A DNA stretch of 64,000 nucleotides. Origin: Diphasiastrum complanatum. Its lineage: Eukaryota > Streptophyta > Lycopodiopsida > Lycopodiales > Lycopodiaceae. The position numbers were made by a program, and so were the translations under genes. The stretch is from contig CM055111.1 in NCBI GenBank assembly GCA_029204225.1, positions 47,421,224 to 47,485,223 of the forward strand. Reading direction: 5' to 3'. The number at the start of each line of letters is the position of its first letter. The stretch's first letter is position 1. Positions 15,039 to 25,599 of the stretch are shown piece after piece. The notes under the pieces were generated by a model that was not told the origin of the DNA, searched no databases, and saw only the letters and a program-made list of their open reading frames with translations.

Positions 15039-16752
15039 TCAAGTATTGATCAAGATGAAGACCTGTTGGGGCCAAGATCACAAGAGAAGCCGAGTCTACC
15101 AATGACTCCAAGAAGGTCAACCTGAGAGAGATCTGAGCCTAGAAGACTCACCTACTTGGGAAAAGGCAAACAAGTGGAGGATTCAAGTTCTCTACATGCT
15201 TTTCACACACTTCCATTGAAGAACCATCAAGTGTGGAGGAAGCTCTTCAATCAAAGGATTGGATCAAAGCTATGGAGGCCGAGTATGAAGCTTTGATGCA
15301 AAATGAGACTTGGCAACTTGTAGATCCACCTAATGACAAGCATGTCATTGGATGCAAGTGGGTCTATAGAATCAAGCTCAATAATGATGAATCAATCAAT
15401 AAGTTCAAAGTAAGGCTTTGTGCTAAAGGCTATGCCCAAATCAAAGGCATAGATTATGAAGAAACCTTTGCTCTCGTAGCAAAGATGGTAACCATTAAAA
15501 GTCTCATTACTTTTATGATTGGAAAATGCTTCAACTTGATGTTTCCAATCCTTTCTTAAATGGTTACTTAGAAGAAGAAATATATATACATCAACCTCCA
15601 AGTTTTGTTGAGAAGGGAAAAGGATCAAAAGTATGCTTACTTTTGAAAAGTCTTTATGGCTTGAAACAAGCTCCAAGGGCTTGGTATGAGAGGTTGAACA
15701 CTTATCTTCTTTCTATTGGTTTCAAGATTAGTTCATATGATCCATAATTATATCTTAAACATGTTGGTAATGATATAATCATGTTGCTTATTTATGTTGA
15801 TGACATTCTATTATGTGGAAGCAACATGGATTTACTTGTTGATACCAGGATCTCCTTAGGAAAAGAATTCAAAATGCAAGATCTTGGATTTTTACATCAT
15901 GTACTTGGATTAGAGATCAAGAACTCTAATGACTTAGCTTTCATTTCTCAAGAAAGTTATGTAAGATCTATGCTTAAGAAGTTTAAAATGCAAGATTGTA
16001 AAAGCATAGATACTCCTATGGAGTCTAATGTTAAAGACACTAAAATTTGTGATGAAGCATCCTTTGAGGACATCACACTTTTTAAAAGTCTAGTAGGCTC
16101 TTTAATATGGCTCACTATCACTAGGGTTGATCTCAGTTTTAGTGTGCATAAGCTTAGTCAAAGCATACAAAATCCAAAGATCCATGATTGAAAAAAGGGG
16201 AAGAGGATTTTGAGATATGTTGCATCTACTCAAGACTATGGACTTTGTTTTAAAAGACATGATTTAAGCCTTGTTGCCTTTTTATATTCGAATTTTGCAG
16301 GTGATAAGGTGGATAGAAAGTCCACAAGTGCTTACACAATATTTTTTGGAGGTAGTCTTGTCTCTTGGAAATCTAAGATGCAAGACACTATCTCCTTATC
16401 CTCATGTGAAGCCGAGTACAAGGCTTTGACTATCACAACAAAGGAAGTCATTTGGATCAAAAGATTACTAGTGGAGCTCGGGATCATTCAAGAGGAGGAA
16501 ATACCTTGCATCAAATGTGATAGCATCTCGGCCCAATATCTTGCAAGTAATCCAATCTTCCATGCAAGAAGTAAACACATAGAGTTAGCACACCAGTATG
16601 TAAGAGAAAAAGTTATGGATGGTGAAATTCTCCTTGAGCATGTATCAACTTCAAATTGTTATGCAGATTTACTCACCATGCCTCTAGCCAAGAAGGACTT
16701 TGAAAGACATAGATCAAATCTTGGCTTGATCTCCAAGTCCTTAGTATTGTAA
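15039..16752 (+). pseudogene. Element B linker, RT and RNase H
   Basis: The linker holds stops. RT begins near 15230 (VEEALQSKDWIKAMEAEY, NETWQLVDPP) and shifts frame near 15530. It continues through [40 protein letters not shown], a stop at 15745 and the YVDD box (LIYVDDILLCGS, about 15790). The RNase H part follows after a stop at 16189. Its first acidic site, normally YSDxDxAGD, reads YSNFAGD, apparently two residues short, while the SSCEAEYKAL glutamate remains. Reverse transcriptase and RNase H would have copied the element RNA. Confidence 0.9.
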
Positions 16753-16774
16753 ATATTATTTTTATTTTGAGGAG

Positions 16775-17321
16775 TGTGAAAATATTGTAAAATTAAAATA
16801 ATATTAAACTTAGAGATTCAAGTTTTGGGGTTTGTCCAAACTTGAGGTAGACTAGTCTAGTAACTTTCCAATTAGAGTCAAGTTAGATTTTAGTCTTCAT
16901 AGTGATGTGTAGGTCTAGAACCTATCAATAAGCATTTGAGGCTACTCTTGTACGTCAAAGGATTCTCAAAAAGAGAGATTTTCAAGTCTTATCCATTTCT
17001 CTTTTTGTCATCTAGTAGAGAGGTAGAGGCAATGTGGCATCTAGATTGTTCTCTCTCTCCACGAGTTCTAGAAGGCCTCTTGTATTATAAATAAGGTGGC
17101 TTTGTACCACAAGATTACACTTCTTCAAGTAAAGCTTCCATTTGATCCATTTGAGGTGTAATGATAGTTAGATTGTGATGAATGCTCTTGCCTTCATGCT
17201 AACTAGCTTGCCAATGTTTTCCATCTCATTGTTTTTGGAATAGAAGCTAGTTTAGTGTGCAATCATTCATTCTCTTGATCCTTTGTACTTGCAGCTAGTT
17301 CACATGTGTGAAAAGTTCTCA
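16775..17321 (+). repeat. 3' LTR of element B
   Basis: Starts TGTGAAAATA right after a short purine run (gaggag, 16769-16774), ends AAGTTCTCA. About 97 percent like the 5' LTR by eye count. Confidence 0.93.
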
Positions 17322-17677
17322 ACAGATCCAGCACCAAAGCTGTCAACAACAAGACTCTTCATGAAGTTTGGCATGGGCACAAGCCTAGTGTCAGCCATTT
17401 AAAAATCTTTGGTTGTATATGTTTTGTTCACATTCCTAAACATCTTAGGAAGAAACTGGATCATAGGACAAATAATTGTATTTTCATTGGCTATCCTGAT
17501 GAACATAAAGCTTATAATTGATGACCTAATTACTTAGTATAAATCAGCTGTTCATACATCTCATTATCCATAATAAATCATAATTGTGAATTGTTATGGT
17601 CCATCCGCCAATGTAGTATTTGTCTCTAAGGATGTAATGTTTCAAGAACATACATACTATGACTTCAAACAATCATC
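17322..17677 (+). pseudogene. Element A integrase, second part, and linker
   Basis: Resumes A's integrase exactly where B interrupted it: SSTKAVNNKTLHEVWHGHKP, then LKIFGCICFVHIP and NNCIFIGYPDEHKAYN, ending in a stop at 17520. After a short broken piece the copia word VFVSKDVMFQEH appears, followed by TYYDFKQSS, where element C cuts in. Confidence 0.88.
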
Positions 17678-17939
17678 TGTCAAGAATTAGATTTGCAACA
17701 TCAAGCATTCACCATAAGCAATCACCAAAAGAAGACGGAAGAAGAACACGCACTGTCACTCTATCACACTAACACATACAGAATGTAAAATGTACAAATA
17801 AACCCTGAACCCTGATAGAGAGAGAAAACCTACGAGTAGACTAATAGACTAGCCTACGACTATTGACAACTGGTCACAACTGTCAACATTAATGTGCATC
17901 GTAAACAGTAACAATGAAGTTTATCATTGATTTCTAACA
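17678..17939 (-). repeat. 3' LTR of element C
   Basis: On the minus strand TGTTAGAAATCAATGATAAA to CTTGACA. Matches 21464-21727 closely, with a two-base gap and about a dozen substitutions. Confidence 0.92.
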
Positions 17940-17947
17940 CTCTCCCT

Positions 17948-19690
17948 CAATGATAAAATTACATTTTTCAATCCCTAATAGAGTATGAAACCTCTCGAAT
18001 TTACATCTACCTAATGACTTAGTAAAAATATCTGCCATTTGATCTTCAGATTTACAAAAAACAAGATCAATGGCTCCATCAAGAATTTTCTCTCGAACAA
18101 AAATGGTAGTGTATTTCGATGTGCTTGATTTGAGCATGTAAAACTGGATTTTTGGCAAGGTCAATGCAACTTTGATTATCGCAAGATATAGTAGTCGCAT
18201 CCACCTATGGTTGACCTGAATCCACAAGCAATCTTCGTAACCATACCTCTTCTTGTGTAGCATTGTTGAGTGCTCGATATTCAGCTTCTGTCGATGATAA
18301 GACTACTATAGGTTGCTTTTTGCTGCTCCATGAAATTGCAGCTGTACCATAACTGAATGTATGACCACTAGTAGATCTTCTGTCATCAATATTACCTGCC
18401 CAATCGGCATCTGTATAACCTACCAACATTGGCACTTCAGGCTGATCATACTTCAAACGAAAATTCACTGTCCCTCGAATGTATCTGAGAATACGTTTAG
18501 CAGACTTCCAGTGTGCTTGACTAGGATCTTGCATAAATTGACTAACAACACCAACAGCATAAAAAATATCAGGTCACATGTGTGTCAAATAAATCAAACT
18601 ACCCACCAGTTGTCTATACAAATAAGCATCCACTTTCTCATATTCATCATATGTAGTAAGCTTTATGTTGACATCCATAGGTGTACTCAAAGGCTTACAA
18701 TCCTGCATATTGAACTTATAAAGCAAATCTCGTGCATATTTGCTTTGTGTAAGAAATACCATGTTTTCCTTTCGCCATACTTCAATGCCAAGACAATAGT
18801 GCATCAATCCCAGATCACTCATGTCAAAAGCTTTGGAAAGATCTGATTTAATGTCATCAATTAAGCTCTCATTACTTCCTGTAATAATCAAATCATCCAC
18901 GTACAACACAATGAACATTATATCTGAATCTTGCCTTAGAATGTAAAGATTAGGATCAGCATCACTCTTTATCATTCCCCTTCACTTGAAGTGTTCATCA
19001 ATGCAAGAATACCACGCCCGTGGTGCTTGCTTCAATCCATAAATGGCTTTGTTGAGCTTACAAACGAGATGCTCTCTCCCTGGCTCAACAAATCCTTGAG
19101 GTTGTACTAAGTACACCTCTTCATCCAGCACTCCATTAAGAAAAGCAGATTTAACGTCCATTTGCTGGATCTTCCAACATAGAAAGCAGAAATAGCAATG
19201 ATAGAACGTATAGTTACCATCTTAGCTACGGGTGCGAAGGTCTCTTCAAAATCAATACCTTCCTACTGCTCAAATCCTCTCGCAACCAACCGTGCTTTGT
19301 ACTTGTTGAGTTGCCCATCAGCTCCATATTTGATCTTGTATATCCATTTGCAAGTGATAGGCGTCTTACCATCAGGTAGCTCAACCAAGTTCCACATCCT
19401 ATTCTTCGATATAGCTTCCATTTATATTTCCATAGCTTCATGCCACTCCTTGTGCTCCTTTGCTTTATCAAAAGTTTTTGGTTCTTGAGCCTTGGGCACA
19501 GAACCCATTAGGGCTAGATTCATCTCTAATCTTGCAGGAGGTTTTCGATTTCTACTTGATCTTCTAAGCTCTCCCTGCTCACTTGATTCGGGAGTATTTC
19601 CCTTATTAGCATCACTTGTTACTGACAAGTACCACTTAGGCACTCTCCTAGGAATCTCATTATTGACCCTGTCTTTTTCTTTGCCATGCT
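17948..19690 (-). pseudogene. Element C RT and RNase H
   Basis: Minus strand, starting near 19690 with the linker (GELRRSSRNRKPPARLEM). RT words follow: KTPITCKWIYKIKYGADGQL, ARGFEQ-stop, [19 protein letters not shown], then FIVLYVDDLIITGSNE with an intact YVDD at about 18900. RNase H has all expected acidic sites: GYTDADWAGN, LSSTEAEYRAL and CDNQSCIDLAKNP. The end reads MADIFTKSLGR. Breaks are a few stops (for example near 18573 and 18204) and frameshifts around 19000-19200. This is the most nearly intact RT-RNase H in the window. Confidence 0.9.
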
Positions 19691-20621
19691 AGGAGAATCC
19701 TACGAAGGCCAGCAAAATACGTATAACTGGGCCAATTCTCGCTTGCCATTTGTCTTTTCTTTGTTCCATCTCCTTTTGTTTCTTGAAGCATTCACGCTCC
19801 CAGTGACCAGGTTTGTTGTAGTACCTACAATTTCTAGGTTTATTCTATCTTGAATAGTCGTGTCCTTGACCTCGGTCTTGATTCCAATTACCTCGATTCG
19901 GACTATCATTGACTTGCTCATGAAATTGTTGAAATGATCCTCGGCTTGAGTTTCCTCCTCTCGATTGATACTTTCCACGGTCAAATCTTCCACCTCGTCC
20001 TCTAACTCCAAGAGCTTGATCATAGCTCCTGTTATGATGATTCAAGTTCTCTTGACATTGCTCGTTCAAAAGTAATCCACCTAGATCTTCATAGGTTGGG
20101 AAGATTTTCTCTTGTGGCTATACTCGTCACAAACATCTGATGTGACTCACTCAGACTATTCAATGTCAATTGCACGATCTCACGATCTTGTACTCGCTCT
20201 CCAACTGCTACTAATTGATCATGGATCTCTTTGATTTTCAGTATGTGATCGGCAATAGTTGCACCATCATCCATCTGCAATGTATGCAATTTGTCTTTAG
20301 AAATAGTATTCGAGATGTATTTGTCGTTTCAAACAATGCCTTCAATGTATCCCACGCTTCTTTTGGTCCTTCTGAATCTGAAATATAGGGAATAATTGCA
20401 TCTCTAACTGATAAGTTGATGACATTTTGGGCTTTCCATCTTCTCCTATCAAATGTCCGCTGATCTTCTTCAATCACTGGCCTTGTCTCTTCACTTGTCA
20501 CGATCTCCCATAGCTCCTTTTCCATCAAAATGTTCTTTAGTTTGAATTTCCAAACTGCATAGTTGTCGGCACCTTCCAATTTGCTTGACTCATTAAGGAC
20601 ACTCTCGTTTAAAGTTCTCAT
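19691..20621 (-). pseudogene. Element C gag joined to RT linker
   Basis: Starts with an ATG at 20621 (MRTLNESVLNESSKLEGADN, AVWKFKLKNIL), typical copia gag. A frameshift near 20290 leads to MDDGATIADHILKIKEIHDQL, then an RG-rich tail (GRGGRFDRGKYQSRGGNSSR) and a degraded zinc knuckle (CRYYNKPGHWEREC, with the second Cys read as Tyr). About 30 codons later the reading is already the pre-RT linker, so the roughly 2 kb that should encode protease and integrase are absent. Confidence 0.85.
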
Positions 20622-20696
20622 TACTGGATAGATGAGTCTGGATCACAAAATTTATTCACACCACAGAACTGTAAATTTTTGGTTGTACACCCGATA

Positions 20697-20940
20697 TCGG
20701 TACGACACGCGGGAGCATGACTGCTCAGGATTCTCTTTATCTCTGGCGCGTCGCTCTGATATTGCTACTGATATGTGATATCCGTATGACGCGCGGATGT
20801 ACGACTGCTCTTGGTTTTCTTTACCTCTGGCGCGTCGATTCGATATTGGTACGAACATGCTATATCTGTATGACGTGCGGATGTACGACTGCTCAAGACT
20901 TTTCCTACCTCTGGTGCGTCGATCCAATATTGGTATGAAA
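20697..20940. repeat. About 84-bp tandem repeat, 3 units
   Basis: Three diverged units, each containing acgactgctc (or atgactgctc), a ctttacctctggcgcgtcg-like block and gatattggtac, beginning near 20703, 20786 and 20870. It lies in the untranslated leader of element C between primer-binding site and gag. Confidence 0.85.
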
Positions 20941-21450
20941 AAGATTAAAAATAGAGGGAATATGAGAACTTTCAGAGGGGATATTCGAGATTCCCCACTT
21001 CGGTGCGGCGAAGATTTTGAAATGTGTGATCGTTCAAAAGACAAAGATCAGTAATGTGAAAAGTATGAGGCCTTCTAACTCTAAATGGTAGTACTAGACA
21101 CTGTCTAGTGTGATTTGTGGTACTCCAAACAGACAAATGAGAGATTTCTTGGCAAACCTCTCACACAAATAGCACTTTCCACAAGTACTAGGAAGTATTG
21201 TAAAAAATCTCCCCCACTCAACAAATTTTCAATCTGTCTGATGCTGCCCTGGCCTTTCTGATGCCTCCGAGACTGTGCTTTTGTTCCCCACTAATGATTC
21301 TGAGCTCCAACCCTACAAAATACACCAAAGAAGAATTTCTTCCAACTGTTTTTGTCTCTCTTAGCTTTCACCTCCCGCAAGGGACTTTCTCACTTCGTTG
21401 CGGAGCCTGTGACAAGCTGTATCCACTGATCAGGCACGCATGACTATCGC
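20941..21450 (-). other. Untranslated leader of element C
   Basis: Between 5' LTR/primer-binding site and the tandem repeat. No coding signal recognised. Confidence 0.55.
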
Positions 21451-21463
21451 TGCTCTGATACCA
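21451..21463 (-). other. Primer-binding site of element C
   Basis: Minus strand TGGTATCAGAGCA adjoining the LTR; complementary to initiator Met tRNA. Confidence 0.93.
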
Positions 21464-21727
21464 TGCCAAGAATTAAATATGCAACATCAAGCATTCACCA
21501 TAAGCAATCACCAAAAGAAGACGGAAGAAGAACACGCACTGTCACTCTATCACACTAACACATACAGAATGTAAAATGTACAAATAAATCCTGAACCCTG
21601 ATAGAGAGAGAAAAAACCTACGAGTAGACTGATAGACTAGCCTACGGCTATTGACAGCTGGCCACAGCTGTCAACATTAATGTGCATCGTAAACAGTAAC
21701 AATGAAGTTTATTATTGATTTCTAACA
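21464..21727 (-). repeat. 5' LTR of element C
   Basis: Partner of 17678-17939. Ends (minus) in CTTGGCA just before the primer-binding site. Confidence 0.92.
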
Positions 21728-22571
21728 CCATCAATAAACGATGCTATGTCATTTCATCCTATTTTACGTAGCATGGATTCTTCCAACGTTGATGTTTCTT
21801 CTATAGAACCTACAGCTACAGCTATAGAAGCTGAGCAGCCGACAGTACCTGTCATCAGACCAGACCAAGCTAGCTCGAGCAGATCTGGAGAAATTCAAGA
21901 AGAAGCATCATCGCATTCTGGTCAACCAAACGTCCGTAGATCCTCACGGACGCGGACAGTTCCTGAGAGGTATGCACCTCAATCATTCTGGACTTCATCA
22001 GAAGAACCAGAAAGCCTAGCCAAAGCAATTAACTCCAAGGATGCTGTGGTGGCAAGAAGCTATGGAAAACTCACTTTTGACGAATCAGACCTGGACACTG
22101 GTCGACTTTCTTACTCACAAGAGAGTTATTGACAACAAGTGGATCTTCAAGAAAAAGATCAACTCTGATGGTTTCATTGCTAAATGGAAAGCACAGCTTG
22201 TGGCTAAAGGATACACTCAAGTCCAATGAGTGGATTATCAAAAAAATTTCAGTCCTATCATCAAGATGCAGTCAATCAGGACTCTAATTGCGTTAGCAAC
22301 CGCGGAAGACCTCAAAATGCACCGAATGGATGTCAAGACAACATTTCTCAATGGCAATGTCGAAGAGGAGCTGTACACCTTCCAACCGAAAGGATTCGAA
22401 GTCAAAGGCCAAGAGCACAAAGTGTGCAAGCTGCACAAAGCAATCTACAGTCTGAAACAGGCCGCAAGATCATGGTTCGATAGAATCAACTCTTATCTCA
22501 TTCAATTGGGATTTGCAAACAGTTCAACTGACTGTAATGTTTATTCAAAGCATATAGGCACCAATTCAGTT
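21728..22571 (+). pseudogene. Element A linker and RT, truncated
   Basis: Continues A after C. The linker is open (MDSSNVDVSSIEPTA, VRRSSRTRTVPERY, a usual copia pre-RT motif) and shifts frame near 22050. RT then reads TWTLVDFLTHKRVIDNKWIF, WKAQLVAKGYTQVQ-stop, NFSPIIKMQSIRTLIALATA, MDVKTTFLNGNVEEELY and YSLKQAARSWFDRINSYL. The reading ends at VYSKHIGTNS, before the YVDD box, and fuses into LTR sequence. Confidence 0.9.
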
Positions 22572-23710
22572 CACCTTGCAGGAATCACAAACTTAGACAA
22601 CCAATTTACTTGAAGAGCGTTCACGACGGGCTTCTAGCTGATCTCCAGCAAAGGGTAACCAATCCCATTATAATTTTAAGTTCAGATGTTGAGTTTAATA
22701 ACTTGAAGTCATTGAAGACTTGGCCATCTTCAAAGACTTCCACAAAACTTGCATTTAGAACAAGTCTGCAGATTTACATTGTTTTTTGAGACAGTCTGCA
22801 GAAATGAACTATGTTCAAGATAGCTTCGCAAAAGTTTCACGACAGTCCAAAAGTTCAACTATTTTAATACCTTCGACTTTGTTCAAAAATTCCCAAATGT
22901 CATCTATTTTCATGTTGAACTATTTTTAACGACACCTTCGCCTTTTTAAAGGCACCTTTGCCTTTTTCGCAAAATCTCGAAGAGAGAGAAAAATGTTGAA
23001 GGTCATCTACTTTGAACGAGGAACGTTCCCAGCCACTTCCCAAATTTGCGAACTGAGAGAAAGCCACTTTCCTTATAAAGCGAAGTGAGAGAATTTGCAA
23101 CGCTCTCGTCCACGTCAACATTCCCTATGGGTTGATAGTATACACTGTACAGTTGTCACAAAAGCCATATACTTCCAGGTACAACAGCTTACCTAATTAG
23201 GTGACAGTCATTTATTGTAGTTAATACATGAATGAAATCTATAAATAGATCATCCGAGCACAGATTGTTAGTTTCTCCATCCATGAGACGCATTATTTGA
23301 GCCTCCCAATTATGCCGTCAATTTTTTGTTGTAATTGCTATTTGTATTGTGCTTCAATGTAATATAGCAGCAGCACGTTTTTATCTATCTACAACGACGC
23401 CTGAGGAACTCGCGATATAATACTGCTCTTCCATTTATTTCAGAACTATACTTCACATTGAATCTGATTTCAGTAGTACCACACACAAACCATCTCTAAT
23501 CTCTTCGGTGACTGTACTCTTGTTTTTAGAGTATGAATTAATTTTTAAGATCCTGTTGGGCACTCAGAAGCATAAAGCTATGATTATCTTTAGCATAAGT
23601 TGTCTATTAGACTGGTTTTGCACCTAGCAGCCGATTAGAACAGGAGAGCTGTTCCGCAGTATTCCTGTTCTCTCTCTGTTCTCATTCTTCCTATCTCCCT
23701 TGCCCCATCA
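22572..23710 (+). repeat. 3' LTR of element A, 5'-truncated
   Basis: Corresponds to 8542-9817 of the 5' LTR. Missing are the first 120 bases and an internal block of about 120 bases near 23395. The terminal CCCATCA and the AGTAA duplication after it are intact. Confidence 0.92.
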
Positions 23711-23851
23711 AGTAAGAGAAGATTGGACTATGAAATGTTATCTACAATGCAAGTTGTTGAGTTAAACGTATTTTGTACATGGATAACAACTGACATTCAA
23801 CGTTGACACCTATTTTCCTCACTATGCTAACTTGCGCGGTTTTGTGTGGTG

Positions 23852-23999
23852 GGATATGGTGACATGTACCAGTTGAATGTCTTGAAATATATTTTGCTTT
23901 ACGGTGCTTTCTAGTATTGTATACTATTCAGCTATTTCCTTGTTGGTTTATGAATAAAGGTTTTAAAGTTTTTGGTCTTGACTTGTCAAGAGGAGCTTT
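23852..23999 (+). repeat. Dispersed repeat, copy 2
   Basis: Aligns with 3120-3258. It lies between the end of element A and the Penelope-like remnant, and may be the 5' end of the latter. Confidence 0.55.
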
Positions 24000-24177
24000 G
24001 ATCTGTTTATCTATCTCTATGCATCCTTGAGGTGTAAATCCAACTGTCATTTGGTCAGAATAGTACCAAAACCTTTACCTTACTTGGATTCATAAGCTAA
24101 CAGGAGTTTTTTGACAAGATGCTGTAAACCTAGGTTATGGGGAGCTCCTTCATCCCCCTAATCTATTCATTCACATT

Positions 24178-25170
24178 TTGATTATTTGCATGAAAAAAGC
24201 TGTCATGTTGCATAGTTTTATTAATGGAATAGATCGTGCTACCTGTAACACTGTTGGACCTGATGATAAGGTACTTTGTATGGTTGACATGTTGGACACA
24301 TTACATTGGGTTAAGCTTTACATGGAGTACAGTAAGACCACGATTGATCCCTTGGGTATCATTGAAAACTTTGCTACTGACTTGGCCAAGCTTGTTGGAA
24401 AATATGAGAGGGAAGAGAAATTTTATAATTCTCATATCAAAAAAGTTTTTTCCTACCTTGAGAAAGAAAACGACATTCTTTTTGCTGATCCCACCCCTGC
24501 TATTACTGATTCACCCCCACCTCCACACCCTCTCATTTTTTTTTTTATGATTTGGACGAGGATAGTGCCTCGCAACTTGAAACTTTCTCTCAAGATATAT
24601 GTGACGTTGGTGATCAATCCAATTTTGAATTTTGCCATGTCCCTTTTGTCCCTTCATGCACTATTGAACTCAAGTCTACCCGTACTTCTTACAAGCTTTG
24701 GAACTTACCCCCTGTCAATTTTATTGCACCACTACTTATCGAGCTTTGGATTATTCTTGCACATCTCACTGATAAGAAAGTACAAACCTGCAAACTTGCT
24801 TCCTTGAACAAAAACTTCATTCTTGACACTCCCATTGCCTTTGATAATATCATACGTATGAACAAATTTGAGCCTGCTTGCTGCCCTTCTGAGCAAACCT
24901 GGGCATGAATTCATGGACATTTTGACACCAGTTTCAATAGAATAAATCTCCACCAAGCTAGAATTTGGAACTGGAGAAGACCTTTCTTCAAATGTAGATG
25001 TGGTGACAAATGCAAAAATCAATCTTCCATTATTTGGTTTGACCATGCCATCTGGTATAGGATGAATAACCTGAGCATTTTCTTTCCTGGTGATTCTCCA
25101 CATAACCAACGCAATGCCTTTTTTCTTTGGCTTCACAAACCTGCTAGAGATGCTGTCAAAGCACACCTGA
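24178..25170 (+). pseudogene. N-terminal ORF of Penelope-like remnant
   Basis: A frame opening MIICMKKAVMLHSFINGIDR runs to a poly-T near 24545, where it shifts to DEDSASQLETFSQDICDVGD and continues to 24908. A further piece follows after a stop. The product would be a soluble protein with an acidic middle (EKENDILFADPTP) and a C-C-x-S-E-Q end. I do not recognise a domain. Because it stands just upstream of an RT in the same orientation, it is probably the first part of that element, but a captured host fragment cannot be excluded. Confidence 0.4.
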
Positions 25171-25599
25171 CTTTTCTATTCCTTTGAGCTTGCTGCTAAT
25201 CTTTCTGCCAAACTCCTTGCAAGCCAAGGCAATGCTGAAAATGTTTTGTTTAAAAGATCCATCTTTTTCACATTGCAAGACAAATTCTTCCAAAACTCTT
25301 ATAAAAGAACAAGCACTTTTAACCTCAACAACCCAAGCTTTGTCATATCAGGCCAAGAAGGAAATTTACAGGATACAAAGGCAAAGAAGGGCGAGGCAGT
25401 GGTACAAAGGAAGATTTCTGGTCAAAAAGCTGAATTTTTATAGGGATTGATATGTTTGCAGGATGATGAGGTTTTGGACAGGAGGGAAGTGAGAACACGA
25501 TGGATCGCCTAACGGAAATCTCTTTCTACATTTACTTTACCGCAATAGGATATTTGAGACCATTCATGTGAAGCAGTTTTATGCTCGCATTTTATTATA

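Larger units (their letters stand above)
11513..17321 (+). mobile_element. Copia element B, nested in A
   Basis: A complete 5.8-kb copia element: 548-bp 5' LTR, primer-binding site, gag, pol in copia order, purine tract and 547-bp 3' LTR. By eye the LTRs differ by about 14 substitutions and one single-base gap, so it is younger than its host A. The flanking target site is ACAAA (11508-11512) and ACAGA (17322-17326), a 5-bp duplication with one later change. Removing B restores A's integrase reading (…ACYVQN, then SSTKAVNNKT). Pol carries stops, frameshifts and a lost integrase glutamate. Confidence 0.95.
17678..21727 (-). mobile_element. Copia element C, nested in A
   Basis: A 4.05-kb minus-strand copia with 262- and 264-bp LTRs that are nearly alike, an initiator-Met primer-binding site at 21451-21463 and an AGGGAGAG purine tract at 17940-17947. 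The flanks are TCATC (17673-17677) and CCATC (21728-21732), a 5-bp duplication with one change. Its gag zinc knuckle is followed almost at once by the RT linker: protease and integrase are deleted. RT and RNase H are the best kept part. It inserted into the linker of A, which resumes at 21728. Confidence 0.94.
8422..23710 (+). mobile_element. Copia element A, host of nested B and C
   Basis: A Ty1/copia LTR retrotransposon about 5.4 kb long once B (11513-17321) and C (17678-21727) are removed. Its 5' LTR runs TGTTGGAAAT to CCCATCA and its 3' LTR ends in the same CCCATCA. The flanking five bases are AGTAA on both sides (8417-8421 and 23711-23715), a perfect target duplication. Order is gag, protease, integrase, linker, RT, as in copia. 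The RT stops before the YVDD box and joins a 3' LTR lacking its first 120 or so bases, so RNase H and the polypurine tract are deleted. Stops and frameshifts occur throughout. Confidence 0.93.

Noticed and set aside
24732-25166. 144-codon minus frame
   Set aside because: It is antisense to the Penelope-like N-terminal remnant and carries no motif.
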